Positions 8,590-17,649 of a stretch of DNA of 64,000 nt are shown piece after piece. The DNA is taken from the NCBI GenBank assembly GCA_002256435.1, contig NKJC01000001.1, positions 1,860,001-1,924,000 on the forward strand. Reading direction: 5' to 3'. Source of the DNA: Chitinophagaceae bacterium BSSC1 (GTDB taxonomy: Bacteria; Bacteroidota; Bacteroidia; Chitinophagales; Chitinophagaceae). The notes under the pieces were generated by a model that saw nothing but the letters and a program-made list of their open reading frames with translations, had not been told where the DNA came from and searched no databases. The translations under genes and the position numbers were made by a program. How positions within the stretch are numbered: the stretch's first letter is position 1; each line of letters opens with the position of its first letter.

Positions 8590-9887
8590 TAGCCATTTAC
8601 GCGCCAAATATTAGCCCAAGATTGAGCTATACCGTGGAAACACTGTTTGGCAAATCTGCATTAGTAAGTTCCAATCAACAGACTTTTTTACAGCACGATG
8701 GTCCCAGAATTAACTACTCACATGAGTTTTTAGACGTGCGTAATCTTTGGATCCATCCACATGGATTATTGGATGAGCAAGGCATTCAACAGCAAGATCT
8801 TTCCACTTTTGAGTGGAAGGGATTCAAGGCTTTTTTTAAAACCAGTGACGGCACCATTCCATTTGATTTGTTTGCTACATCTTTTTATTTGCTATCGCGA
8901 TATGAAGAATATTTAAGTCCGGCAAAAGACCAGCACGGAAGGTTTCCGGCAAAAGCTTCTCTAGCGTATCAGGAAGGATTTTTACAGCAGCCCATTATTC
9001 AGTGTTGGGTAAAAGCATTGGCATGGGAATTACACCTTTTGTTTCCTGGTTTTAGAATGGAGGCAAGGGCTTTTAAATTGCTGCCTAGTTATGATATTGA
9101 CAATGCTTTTGCTTATTTGAATCAGCCGCTTGCCAAGCGGATCTTTGGATTTTTCAAAACATTGTATCAAGGAAAATTTGAAGCTTTTTTAGAAATGGCT
9201 TCTGTATTAAGCGGCAATGCAGCAGACCCTTTTGATCAGTTTCAACGATTAGAAGATTTGCATCAAAAATTGGGTAGTAAACCTATTTATTTTTGTTTAC
9301 TAGCAGACAAAAGAATGGGGGTAGACAAGAATATTCATCCCTCCAATAAAGCACTCAGAAATAGGATTCAAATGCTGGCTGCTAACAATGCAGTGGGGAT
9401 CCATCCTTCTTGGCAATCGGGCGATAATACTAATTTGCTTTTGTCTGAAATCAACACCCTTTCTCAAATCATTGATCAACCTATTAGTGCATCGCGCCAG
9501 CATTATTTGCGTTTGCGTTTTCCGGATACTTATAGGCATTTATTGGACGCGGGAATTAAGGATGATTATAGCATGGGATGGGCTTCACAAAACGGGTTTA
9601 GGGCTTCATTTGCCGCACCCTTCTATTGGTATGATTTGGAAAAGGAAACCAAGACTGGCTTACTGATTCATCCATTTTGCTATATGGACGCAACCTCCAT
9701 TTTTTATAAAAGAGCACCCGTGTATGAAGCCGCAAAAGTGTTGCAGGAACTAACCGATTTGGTCATGCAATATGGTGGAGAAATGATAGCCATTTTTCAT
9801 AATGACTTTTTAACCCAACAACCCGAATGGTTAGAATGGACTCAATTACACGAAGACTGGTTGCGAAAAAATGCTCCTGCTAATTAA
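8586..9887 (+). CDS. Polysaccharide deacetylase-like protein (DUF7033 type)
   Basis: The 433-residue protein starts with GTG at 8586, overlapping the lutB stop. The N-terminal about 130 residues resemble the DUF7033 region found ahead of NodB-like domains in Bacteroidota, and the rest carries degenerate deacetylase motifs: LPSYDIDNAFAY (metal Asp-Asp type motif 1), VGIHPSWQSGDN (H-x-S-x motif 2), SMGWASQNGFRASFAAPFYW and a late DATSIFYK. This is the layout of NodB carbohydrate esterases that deacetylate cell-wall or capsule sugars. There is no signal peptide, which is unusual for wall enzymes. Function beyond the fold is inference. Confidence 0.75.
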   Translation: MIAIYAPNISPRLSYTVETLFGKSALVSSNQQTFLQHDGPRINYSHEFLDVRNLWIHPHGLLDEQGIQQQDLSTFEWKGFKAFFKTSDGTIPFDLFATSFYLLSRYEEYLSPAKDQHGRFPAKASLAYQEGFLQQPIIQCWVKALAWELHLLFPGFRMEARAFKLLPSYDIDNAFAYLNQPLAKRIFGFFKTLYQGKFEAFLEMASVLSGNAADPFDQFQRLEDLHQKLGSKPIYFCLLADKRMGVDKNIHPSNKALRNRIQMLAANNAVGIHPSWQSGDNTNLLLSEINTLSQIIDQPISASRQHYLRLRFPDTYRHLLDAGIKDDYSMGWASQNGFRASFAAPFYWYDLEKETKTGLLIHPFCYMDATSIFYKRAPVYEAAKVLQELTDLVMQYGGEMIAIFHNDFLTQQPEWLEWTQLHEDWLRKNAPAN

Positions 9888-10792
9888 GCAGTTTCTGGCT
9901 GAGTTGCCGCTTTCAAACTTCTATTGACTAAGTACACACCCAAGAGGGTAATAGCGGATCCAATTAAAATATTGATGGTGAGTTTTTCGTCCACCAATAA
10001 GGACCCAACCAGTATGGCTACTATGGGATTGATATAAGCATATAAAGCTGCAATGCCTGGCTCCAGATGTTTCATGGAATAGATAAAAGCAATAAATGCA
10101 ATGATGGAACCTGCACCAACCATATAGGCCAAAGTGCCCCAGGTTTCTAATGGAATTTGTGCAAAAGGAATTACATCTCCTGTTGCAGTGGCAATTCCAT
10201 ACATGATAAAAGAGCTCAGCAACATTTGCCAACCCAATGCATTGTATGGATTGAGTTCAGACTTTTTCTTGGCAATAAAAATGGTGGTCATGGCCCAGGT
10301 AATCATGGCAACCATGGACACGGCTACCCCAATCCAAAATCCTTCTTTGTTGTTGTGAAAGGCATTGTCATAAAATACTACGGCAATGCCTGCAATCCCT
10401 AAGAACAAACCAATAAATGTGCTGGCTTTGATTTTCCTATTCTTGAAAAAAAATAGTTCAATCAAAACAACAAACAGTGGATAGAGTGCCGCAATAAGGG
10501 CACCCAATCCACTGGGAATATATTTGAGTCCAACGGTGGCTAGACCATTAGAAGAAACAAACATGAGGATGGCCATGATGGTCAGCCAACCCAATTGTTT
10601 GAGGGTGGGTAATTTTTCTCCTTTGATTAGAAAGAACAACACATAAATAATGCCACCAGAAAACTGCCGTATAGCAGCCACTTCAAAAGCCGGTGTATAA
10701 CGCACGCAGATCTTGCTCCCCACCCAAGTGGTTCCCCAGACAATGCTGGTGATGGCTAGTGCTATATAGGCTTTCTGTTTGTCTGCTTGCAT
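9884..10792 (-). CDS. EamA/DMT family transporter
   Basis: The 302-residue protein has ten predicted membrane helices arranged as two EamA repeats (first about 8-140, second about 155-295), with the ITSIVWGTTWVGSKI opening and the PLFVVLIELFFFKNRK segment between TM4 and TM5. This is the drug/metabolite exporter superfamily. Substrate cannot be told from sequence. Its stop codon overlaps that of the convergent deacetylase-like gene by 4 bases. It starts 14 bases downstream of the purH stop, so it may be co-transcribed with purH. Confidence 0.88.
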   Translation of the reverse strand: MQADKQKAYIALAITSIVWGTTWVGSKICVRYTPAFEVAAIRQFSGGIIYVLFFLIKGEKLPTLKQLGWLTIMAILMFVSSNGLATVGLKYIPSGLGALIAALYPLFVVLIELFFFKNRKIKASTFIGLFLGIAGIAVVFYDNAFHNNKEGFWIGVAVSMVAMITWAMTTIFIAKKKSELNPYNALGWQMLLSSFIMYGIATATGDVIPFAQIPLETWGTLAYMVGAGSIIAFIAFIYSMKHLEPGIAALYAYINPIVAILVGSLLVDEKLTINILIGSAITLLGVYLVNRSLKAATQPETA

Positions 10793-10806
10793 GTATCAAA
10801 TGGTGA

Positions 10807-12309
10807 TTAGTGTCTGAAATGACGCAGACCTGTCATCACCATGGCCAAATTATGTTCTACGCAATAAGCAACACTGTCTTTGTCTCTTACAGAACCTCCT
10901 GGCTGAATAAATGCTTCCATACCCGCTTCGTGTGCAATCTGTACACAGTCATTGAAGGGGAAGAATGCATCAGAAGCCAGTACCGCGCCTTGTAAAGCAA
11001 ATTCAAATTGTTTGGCTTTATCAATAGCATGACGCAGGGCATCAATTCGGCTGGTTTGGCCACAACCCTTACCCACCAATTGTTTGTCTTTTACTAGGGC
11101 AATTGCATTGCTCTTTAAGTGTTTGCAAACTAGGTTGGCAAATACCAGGTTTTCTTTTTCTGATTCAGTAGTTGGTCTACCACCTACTTCTTCCCATTTG
11201 TCAAAATTGCCCTTGTCTGCACCTTGTTCTAGGGTGCCATTGAGCAATGATTTAGAAGGGGTTTTCAAAGCAGTGGTTCCTGCTTTCAACTCTAATAAGA
11301 TCCTATTCTTTTTGGTCTTTAAAACTTCTAAAGCGTCTGCGTCAAAAGCAGGTGCAATCAGTACTTCAAAGAAAATTTCATTGATGGCATCGGCTGTTGC
11401 TTTGTCAATAGTTCCATTGCAAACCAAAACCCCACCAAATGCACTTTCAGGGTCTCCTGCTAAAGCCGCGTCCCAGCTAGCTTTTACAGAATTTCTTTCT
11501 GCAATTCCGCAAACATTGGTATGCTTGATAATACCAAATACGGTTCCTTTTCCTGCAACGGGTGCTGGAAATTCTTGGATCAATTGAACAGCAGCGTCTA
11601 CGTCTACTAGGTTATTGTAGCTAAGCTCCTTGCCATTTAATTGGCTAAAGAGTTGGGTAAGGTCTCCGTGAAAAACAGCAGACTGGTGTGGGTTCTCGCC
11701 ATAACGCAAAGCCTGACTAATGCCTGGGTTAAAATAATTGCTGATGGCAATATCATAGTGCATCACTACTTCAAAAGCCTTGGCTGCATAAGCCCTACGC
11801 TGTTCAATAGAAGTTTCACCCTTTTGCGTTTTCAATAGATTTTCCAAAGAAGCATAATCATCCTTAGCGGCAATGACTACTAGGTCTTTGAAATTCTTGG
11901 CAGCAGCCCTAATCATAGATGGACCACCAATATCAATTTTTTCAATGATCAATTTTTCTTCTGTGGTATTGGCCAGCGTTTCTTCAAATGGATAGAGGTC
12001 TACAATCACCAAGTCAATTTCTGGAATTTTGTATTCCTTCATTTCTGCCAGATCCTGGGGCTCATACCTTCTACCCAAAATGCCACCAAATACGGCAGGA
12101 TGTAAGGTTTTTACACGTCCACCCAAAATAGATGGGTAAGTGGTCAGGCTTTCTACGGGAACACAGGGAACGCCTAGATCTTCTAGAAATTTCTGGGTTC
12201 CACCAGTAGAATAGATGGTAATACCCAATGCGTGTAATTCTTTGGCAATGGGTTCCAGGCCGTCTTTATAAAAAACGGAAATAAGTGCTGATTGAATTTT
12301 CTTTTGCAT
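10807..12309 (-). CDS. purH: Bifunctional AICAR transformylase/IMP cyclohydrolase PurH
   Basis: The 500-residue enzyme catalyses the last two steps to IMP. The N-terminal MGS-like IMP cyclohydrolase domain (1-190) shows STGGTQKFLEDLG, GGRVKTLHPAVFGGIL and IVDLYPFEET. The C-terminal transformylase domain has LRYGENPHQSAVF, GIIKHTNVCGIA, ASDAFFPFNDCVQIAHEAG and the closing IQPGGSVRDKDSV with the MVMTGLRHFRH end. Length and motifs are complete. It is followed by the EamA gene; comEC starts upstream on the same strand 27 bases away. Confidence 0.97.
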   Translation of the reverse strand: MQKKIQSALISVFYKDGLEPIAKELHALGITIYSTGGTQKFLEDLGVPCVPVESLTTYPSILGGRVKTLHPAVFGGILGRRYEPQDLAEMKEYKIPEIDLVIVDLYPFEETLANTTEEKLIIEKIDIGGPSMIRAAAKNFKDLVVIAAKDDYASLENLLKTQKGETSIEQRRAYAAKAFEVVMHYDIAISNYFNPGISQALRYGENPHQSAVFHGDLTQLFSQLNGKELSYNNLVDVDAAVQLIQEFPAPVAGKGTVFGIIKHTNVCGIAERNSVKASWDAALAGDPESAFGGVLVCNGTIDKATADAINEIFFEVLIAPAFDADALEVLKTKKNRILLELKAGTTALKTPSKSLLNGTLEQGADKGNFDKWEEVGGRPTTESEKENLVFANLVCKHLKSNAIALVKDKQLVGKGCGQTSRIDALRHAIDKAKQFEFALQGAVLASDAFFPFNDCVQIAHEAGMEAFIQPGGSVRDKDSVAYCVEHNLAMVMTGLRHFRH

Positions 12310-12336
12310 GTTGATTGCTTGGTCCGGCTTAGAACA

Positions 12337-13896
12337 TTAGGCCTGTTGCCGGGATTGAATGGAGCTGCAAAGGTAAGTTTTCACACGCTCACAAAAAAGA
12401 AAGAGAAAGACTAATAATACCAGTGTCTGTAAAAAACTAATTCCCAAGTGCTCAGAAACCGCAAATGGCAGGCGATTGGTTCTTTCTACCAAGTCATTCA
12501 TCCAGCCAATGCCCAACTGGATCATTTTGCCCAAAATATTTTGTAAATAGGGAATAGGAATGAGCAAGGCAATTTCTAGATAGAGAATCAAACCTGAAAA
12601 AGGAACAATCAAGAGGTTGCAGAATAAAAACAGATTGGGAAATTGTTGAAAATGATAGAGCACCAAGGGCAGGGTAAATACCTGGGCCGAAAGCGTGAGT
12701 GCATTGAGTTGCCAAATGGCCCTGAGAAGTGGGTTTTTAATCCGCAACCATTGCATGAGTGTTTTAGCATATAACAAAATGCCTGTTACCGCAGCATAAC
12801 TCAATTGGAACCCAAGATCCCATATGAGCCAGGGATTCCAGAGTAGCAGAAAAAATGCCGAAGCAGCCAAGGCATTGAGTTGGTTATTTTGATAACCCAG
12901 ACTTTGACTCAATAAGAGAAAACTAAAACTTAGTGCCGCGCGCATGATGGATGGTGCTGCTCCTGTTAACAGTGCAAAGCCCCAAAGCACTAATAAGATC
13001 ACTACGGGTCTGATCCAACGCATCCAGCGAATGGGCATGAATGGGCGGAACAGCCAGAGCAATAATCCATAGATCATCCCCAAGTGCAAACCGCTGATGG
13101 CAATAATATGCACCACCCCCGTATTGCTATAGGCCTGCACCAAGCTGCGGTCTAAGTCATATTTGTAGCCAATCAAGAGTGCTTCTGCAATCCCACATAT
13201 GGTTTTGTCTGGAATCCATCGCGCCAGCACAGACAAGATCCAATTTCTAGAATCTAGGACCCAGTTGCGCCAACCCCTTGCTGCCGGTTCCAACATCATG
13301 GGAGCAGCAGCAAAATAGCTTTGGTATTGTACGCCTTGGCGATAGGCCCATTGTTGGTAATTGAATGCCAAAGGGTCTTTGGGTGCTGCAATGAATTGTA
13401 GTTTTTTAGTCAGCAAGATTCTTTTACCCGGGATCAATTCTTGCATCCATTCGGGATCTTTACTATAAAGAAAAACCAAACCATTCACGCTTTCCCATTG
13501 GCCTTGATTTTCTTGTGCAATGGCTTTGGCCAAGACCCGCCACTGTTTGGTAGTAGGAACAGGTGCTGCAATAATTTCTACACAGGTATTATTAGACAAG
13601 GGTCTTTGACCAAGTGCATGGGATTGTTGTTCTGGTTGCTGCCAATAATAATTAAATGCACCAATAGCTGTGAGCAACAAATAAATACCAAGCCCGCGCA
13701 GCCATGCAAAATAAAATTGTTGTTGCAGTTGTAAAAAGGAGGGGATGGCTACTAATAATAATCCAATAATGCCTAAGACTTGAATGCTATGAATGTTCAA
13801 GATTCCTTGATACTTAAGTAAGATGCCTACCAAAAAAGGAATGAGCAAACGCAGGAAGGGTAGGCTTTTCCAAGGATCAACAAATTTTTGTTGCAT
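12337..13896 (-). CDS. comEC: ComEC/Rec2 family DNA uptake channel
   Basis: The 519-residue protein has an N-terminal DUF4131 part (about 1-200, membrane helices then a periplasmic OB-like stretch) and a Competence domain (about 225-495) with the characteristic SNTGVVHIIAISGLHLGMIYGL motif (shown at about residues 262-283). ComEC forms the inner-membrane channel for transforming DNA. The C-terminal metallo-beta-lactamase-like domain of longer homologues is absent, which is also seen in other Bacteroidota. The upstream neighbour is the CarB half, separated by a terminator. Confidence 0.88.
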   Translation of the reverse strand: MQQKFVDPWKSLPFLRLLIPFLVGILLKYQGILNIHSIQVLGIIGLLLVAIPSFLQLQQQFYFAWLRGLGIYLLLTAIGAFNYYWQQPEQQSHALGQRPLSNNTCVEIIAAPVPTTKQWRVLAKAIAQENQGQWESVNGLVFLYSKDPEWMQELIPGKRILLTKKLQFIAAPKDPLAFNYQQWAYRQGVQYQSYFAAAPMMLEPAARGWRNWVLDSRNWILSVLARWIPDKTICGIAEALLIGYKYDLDRSLVQAYSNTGVVHIIAISGLHLGMIYGLLLWLFRPFMPIRWMRWIRPVVILLVLWGFALLTGAAPSIMRAALSFSFLLLSQSLGYQNNQLNALAASAFFLLLWNPWLIWDLGFQLSYAAVTGILLYAKTLMQWLRIKNPLLRAIWQLNALTLSAQVFTLPLVLYHFQQFPNLFLFCNLLIVPFSGLILYLEIALLIPIPYLQNILGKMIQLGIGWMNDLVERTNRLPFAVSEHLGISFLQTLVLLVFLFLFCERVKTYLCSSIQSRQQA

Positions 13897-13912
13897 GCAC
13901 TAACCTAATAAA

Positions 13913-13939
13913 AAAGCCACACTGCAATAGTGTGGCTTT
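13913..13939 (-). terminator. Rho-independent terminator after the CarB-half gene
   Basis: AAAGCCACACT (13913-13923) pairs perfectly with AGTGTGGCTTT (13929-13939) around GCAAT, flanked by A-runs on the left and TTTAAAA on the right. On the minus strand it lies 18 bases after the stop of the CarB-half gene and ends in TTTTTT, a classic terminator that separates it from comEC. Confidence 0.88.
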
Positions 13940-13957
13940 AAAAGATTTTAGTAAAAT

Positions 13958-15169
13958 CTATTTACTCAAGTTCATGCTTCTTTCTTTGTACAAAGTGCGG
14001 AAATAAGGATCACGCAAGTCTTTGATAAAGCGAATGGCTTCACCAGTACTTTTCATTTCTGGTCCTAGTTCTTTGTTTACACCAGGGAATTTGTCAAAGC
14101 TAAATACGGGTTCCTTAATGGCGTATCCGTCTAGTTTGTTTTCCATCACAAAATCAGTCAACTTGGCTTCACCCAACATGATTTTGGTGGCAATATTCAA
14201 ATAAGGAATCTGATAAGCTTTGGCAATAAATGGCGTAGTTCTAGAAGCACGTGGGTTGGCTTCAATCACAAATACCTTGTCTCCCTTAATGGCAAACTGG
14301 ATATTGATCAAACCCTTGATGTTTAAAGCGCGGGCAATCTTCTCACTATAGAATTGCATGGTCTCAACAATCAATGGAGTCAGGTTGAACGCAGGTAACA
14401 CGGCATTACTATCACCGCTATGAATCCCTGCTGGTTCAATATGTTCCATTACGCCCATGATATGAAAATTCTCTCCGTCAAAAATGGCGTCTACTTCTGC
14501 TTCTTGACAACGGTCTAAGAAATGGTCAATCAAAATCTTATTTCCTGGAATATGTTTGAGCAAACTGATCACCGCTTTTTCTACTTCCTCGTCATTGATC
14601 ACAATCCGCATTCTCTGACCACCAATGACATAGCTAGGACGCACCAAAACGGGGTAGCCCACTCTATTGGCCACAGCAACTGCTTCATCAGCGTCTTCTG
14701 CGGTGCCATATTCAGGATAAGGAATATTCAATTCTTTCAACAAATCACTAAAGCGGCCACGGTCTTCTGCCATGTCCATGCTTTCAAAACTGGTTCCAAC
14801 AATAGGGATCCCTTTTTCGTGTAATTTCTTGGCTAGTTTCAGAGCGGTTTGACCACCTAATTGTACAATAATGCCATCGGGTTGTTCCAAGTCAATGATT
14901 TCTCTTAAGTGCTCCCAAAATACGGGTTCAAAATAGAGCTTGTCTGCCATGTCAAAATCAGTAGACACGGTTTCAGGGTTACAGTTGACCATGATGGCTT
15001 CAAAACCGCATTCCTTAATGGCCAAAAGCCCGTGAACACAGCAATAGTCAAATTCTATACCCTGTCCAATCCGGTTGGGGCCGCTGCCTAAAACAATGAT
15101 TTTCTTCTTTTTGGAAGGGATAGATTCGTTGGAATTCAGTGCTTGGTTCATGTGGTAGAAATTGCGCAA
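13958..15169 (-). CDS. carB: Stand-alone C-terminal half of carbamoyl-phosphate synthase large chain
   Basis: Only the second carboxyphosphate-synthase-like half of CarB is encoded (403 residues). It has VLGSGPNRIGQGIEFDYCCV, NCNPETVSTDFDMADKLYFE, IIVQLGGQTALKLA, the ATP-grasp core YPVLVRPSYVIGGQRM, DRCQEAEVDAI, GIHSGDSNAVLPAF and VIEANPRASRTTPFIAKAYQ. Bacteroidota CarB is usually one chain of about 940 residues; the N-terminal half is not in the upstream sequence, where an unrelated amidohydrolase gene ends 27 bases away. The leader MNQALNSNESIPSKKKK resembles the linker between the two halves of full-length CarB, so this looks like gene fission or a duplicated half. The allosteric MGS domain is absent, as usual in the phylum. 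Start at 15169 or 15151. Confidence 0.88.
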   Translation of the reverse strand: MRNFYHMNQALNSNESIPSKKKKIIVLGSGPNRIGQGIEFDYCCVHGLLAIKECGFEAIMVNCNPETVSTDFDMADKLYFEPVFWEHLREIIDLEQPDGIIVQLGGQTALKLAKKLHEKGIPIVGTSFESMDMAEDRGRFSDLLKELNIPYPEYGTAEDADEAVAVANRVGYPVLVRPSYVIGGQRMRIVINDEEVEKAVISLLKHIPGNKILIDHFLDRCQEAEVDAIFDGENFHIMGVMEHIEPAGIHSGDSNAVLPAFNLTPLIVETMQFYSEKIARALNIKGLINIQFAIKGDKVFVIEANPRASRTTPFIAKAYQIPYLNIATKIMLGEAKLTDFVMENKLDGYAIKEPVFSFDKFPGVNKELGPEMKSTGEAIRFIKDLRDPYFRTLYKERSMNLSK

Positions 15170-15196
15170 AAGTAGGGATATACCGTAAATCTGCCG

Positions 15197-16480
15197 CTAT
15201 TTTTTTACTTGACCGTCTTTCATGACCCATTTTACGGCTTCTAGGGTTTTTACATCCTTTAGCGGATTGCCAGCAACAGCCACCAAATCAGCAAAAGCAC
15301 CCTTTTTGATCTCCCCAATTTTGCCTGTCATACCCAGCAAGTCCGCGGCATTAATAGAAGCGGTTTGAATGGCCTGCAAAGGACTCATGCCATATTGCAC
15401 TAGGTATTGAAAATCACGGGCTTGTGGCAATTGCCAGTCATAACCACCAATATCGGTACCGTAGGCAATCTTGATCCCCGCTGCCAAGGCTTTTTTAAAC
15501 AAACCGGCTTCAGACTCGGTAAAATACTTGTTCATAGGGCTACCCGCCTTGGCCCTACCCTCGGCCACGTATTCGTTTACATAGATAGTGGGGCACCAAT
15601 AAACGCCCTTGTCTACCATCAATTTGATACACTCATCGTCCATGCCAAAACCGTGTTCAATACTGCTGGCTCCGGCTTTGATGGCAGAGATAATTCCGTC
15701 ACGGGTTACCGCATGCGCAGCCAATTTGCGGTTGGATCGTAGGGTTTCATCGCCAATGGCATTGATCTCTTCTGTGGTAAAATTGGGTAGAGATCTATAA
15801 CTACCATCGGCCAGTTTGGAATAGCCGCGGTCTGCATAAATTTTGATCCAATCAGCACCATAAGCTATTTGTTGTCTCACTGCTCTGCGGCCCTCATCGG
15901 CTCCCGTAATCTCTTGCAAACCCTTGGGCAATTTTAGCTCCCAAGCATAGTCCGATTCCTTAATGGGATAATGCCCCGTGGTGTTGATGGCCAGGGTAGC
16001 AATTTGCATCCTTGGGCCTTCCATTTCTCCCTTGTTAATGGCTTTCTTAATATCGGCATCGGCGTAGCCAGCACCTTCTGTTCCCAAGTCTCTGATGGTG
16101 GTAAAACCATTGAGCAGACTCTGTTTGGCGCTTTTTACCGCGCGGATGGTTCTATAAGGAATAGACTCTTTTAAAACCTGAACGTCATAGTCTTCACTGG
16201 TAATATCGCCTTGCAATAACACGTGTGTATGTGCGTCAATTAAACCGGGCAAAACCGTATAAGCGGATAAGTCAATGCTGCTATCTGTTTTTAGATTAAA
16301 ACCCGCTGCTGGCGCGATGCTCTCTATCAAATTACCCCTCACCAAAATCACTTGATTACTTAATAATTCTCCGCTTCTGGTATTCAATACTGCACCACAT
16401 TTAATGGCGATGGTTTTTTGAGCAGACAAAACATTTACAATGCCCAACAATAGGGTAGCGAAAAACAGTTTTCTAAGCAT
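15197..16480 (-). CDS. Secreted amidohydrolase family protein
   Basis: The 427-residue protein has a signal peptide (MLRKLFFATLLLGIVNVLSA) and an amidohydrolase fold of the imidazolonepropionase / Xaa-Pro dipeptidase-like group. Metal-site residues are visible: PGLIDAHTHVLLQGD (H-x-H), the lysine in GADWIKIYADRGY, AAHAVTRDGI, IEHGFGMDD and the late AYGTDIGGYDW aspartate. Such periplasmic enzymes hydrolyse peptides or cyclic amides; the substrate is unknown. It ends 27 bases before the CarB half. Confidence 0.87.
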   Translation of the reverse strand: MLRKLFFATLLLGIVNVLSAQKTIAIKCGAVLNTRSGELLSNQVILVRGNLIESIAPAAGFNLKTDSSIDLSAYTVLPGLIDAHTHVLLQGDITSEDYDVQVLKESIPYRTIRAVKSAKQSLLNGFTTIRDLGTEGAGYADADIKKAINKGEMEGPRMQIATLAINTTGHYPIKESDYAWELKLPKGLQEITGADEGRRAVRQQIAYGADWIKIYADRGYSKLADGSYRSLPNFTTEEINAIGDETLRSNRKLAAHAVTRDGIISAIKAGASSIEHGFGMDDECIKLMVDKGVYWCPTIYVNEYVAEGRAKAGSPMNKYFTESEAGLFKKALAAGIKIAYGTDIGGYDWQLPQARDFQYLVQYGMSPLQAIQTASINAADLLGMTGKIGEIKKGAFADLVAVAGNPLKDVKTLEAVKWVMKDGQVKK

Positions 16481-16526
16481 GGTCTTGGTTTAGACCATCA
16501 AGATAGGATGCAATCAGGAAAATGAT

Positions 16527-16907
16527 TTATTCTGTGGAACTATTTTTTTCTGTGTTGGTTGATGGTGCTGAACGGCCCCAAGTACGGCAACGGTTGCGCC
16601 ATTCTTGTTTCATTTGATCCCTTTCTTCAGGACTCATGGTATGCCATTTTTCCTTGAGTTCGTTTTTCCAATGACCACCGCCACCACATTGGTTGCAATG
16701 ATTTTTACCACTTGGAAAACCACCGAATAAAATTTTACTCAAAACCAATAAACCAATGGCTTGGTAAAAACTAATGGTTGATACGGCTACTACTTGCGCC
16801 AATACCCCGTTCCATAACAACATGACCACATAAGCCAGTAATGCTGCAAATGCAATGGCTAAAATGGAGAAGCCAATGATTTTTGTGATCCAAAATTTCT
16901 TGTTCAT
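16527..16907 (-). CDS. Small membrane protein paired with an ECF sigma factor
   Basis: The 126-residue protein has two membrane segments (about residues 10-32 and 45-62), then a short Cys/Gly/His motif (HCNQCGGGGHW) and a charged helix with MSPEERDQMKQEWRNRCRTW. The helix resembles those of Spy/CpxP-like stress sensors, but the match is weak. It starts 9 bases after the ECF sigma gene on the same strand, so it may be an anti-sigma or sensor partner; this is inference from position. No family name is recognised. Confidence 0.6.
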   Translation of the reverse strand: MNKKFWITKIIGFSILAIAFAALLAYVVMLLWNGVLAQVVAVSTISFYQAIGLLVLSKILFGGFPSGKNHCNQCGGGGHWKNELKEKWHTMSPEERDQMKQEWRNRCRTWGRSAPSTNTEKNSSTE

Positions 16908-16916
16908 ACAATCTAT

Positions 16917-17495
16917 TTAATAATTTAATAAGTCTTGTTTTAAGCCTGCCAACCGTTCTCTCAAATGCAATACTGCATAGCGTTTGCGACTGATCAATGT
17001 GTTCACGGATTCTCCCGTTTGTTCTGAAATAGTTTTAAATGGAACCCCTTCTAGTTCATTGAGCACAAATACCTGTTTTTGATTTTCAGGTAATTCTTGT
17101 AATGCAGCTTGTAGGGTTTCCCAAAACAGGTTGCGCAAATAATCGGTTTCAGGATTATTGTCTTTTTCAAAATAAAGCTCGGTCCAGTCAAAACTGCTCT
17201 CTTCATCACCCCCTGCATGAATGTCTTCAAGCAAGTCCGGTTTGTGTTTGCGTTGTTTGTCTGTGATCTTGTTTCTAGTAACCGTGAAGAGCCAAGAAGT
17301 GAGCTGTTCAATGGGTTTGGTATTTCCAATAAACTGATAAAATACATCCTGCAGAATGTCTTCGGCATCGGCCTCATTGCTCACCCTTTTACGGATAAAG
17401 CCCATTAGCCTCTTGGTATAGGCATTCACCACATCGGTGATATTGCTTCTTCCCTGATCAGTCATGTTTGCCGGTATGGTCAGCGTCTTTGTCAT
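16917..17495 (-). CDS. ECF-type RNA polymerase sigma factor
   Basis: The 192-residue protein has sigma region 2 (YTKRLMGFIRKRVSNEADAE, then DILQDVFYQFI and LTSWLFTVTRNKITDKQRK) and region 4 (LPENQKQVFVLNELEGVPFK, then TISEQTGESVNTLISRKRYA), the layout of ECF sigma-70 factors. It probably controls itself and the adjacent small membrane protein. No clear target promoter could be read. Divergent from the DUF4136 lipoprotein gene, separated by 154 bases. Confidence 0.88.
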   Translation of the reverse strand: MTKTLTIPANMTDQGRSNITDVVNAYTKRLMGFIRKRVSNEADAEDILQDVFYQFIGNTKPIEQLTSWLFTVTRNKITDKQRKHKPDLLEDIHAGGDEESSFDWTELYFEKDNNPETDYLRNLFWETLQAALQELPENQKQVFVLNELEGVPFKTISEQTGESVNTLISRKRYAVLHLRERLAGLKQDLLNY

Positions 17496-17602
17496 CTATA
17501 AAATGGTAGACGCCTATGAAAAGATAATATTTTAAAAACCTAGAAAATTCTTGCAAAGATTCATTTTCTTGTTTTAAAAGATAATTTGATACAGTAAATC
17601 CA

Positions 17603-17632
17603 TTTGTAAAATCTAAAATCTATGTATTTTCA
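17603..17632 (+). promoter_or_regulatory. Putative promoter of the DUF4136 gene
   Basis: TTTG (17603-17606), an 18-base spacer and TATTTTCA (17625-17632) resemble the Bacteroidota TTTG-N19-TAnnTTTG promoter. The ATG at 17650 follows 17 bases later. Confidence 0.45.
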
Positions 17633-17649
17633 ACCCCTAAATCTTGAAT

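Noticed and set aside
11084..11587. Long plus-strand open frame opposite purH
   Set aside because: It lies entirely antisense to the well-conserved purH and reads as low-information Ser/Leu/Pro sequence.
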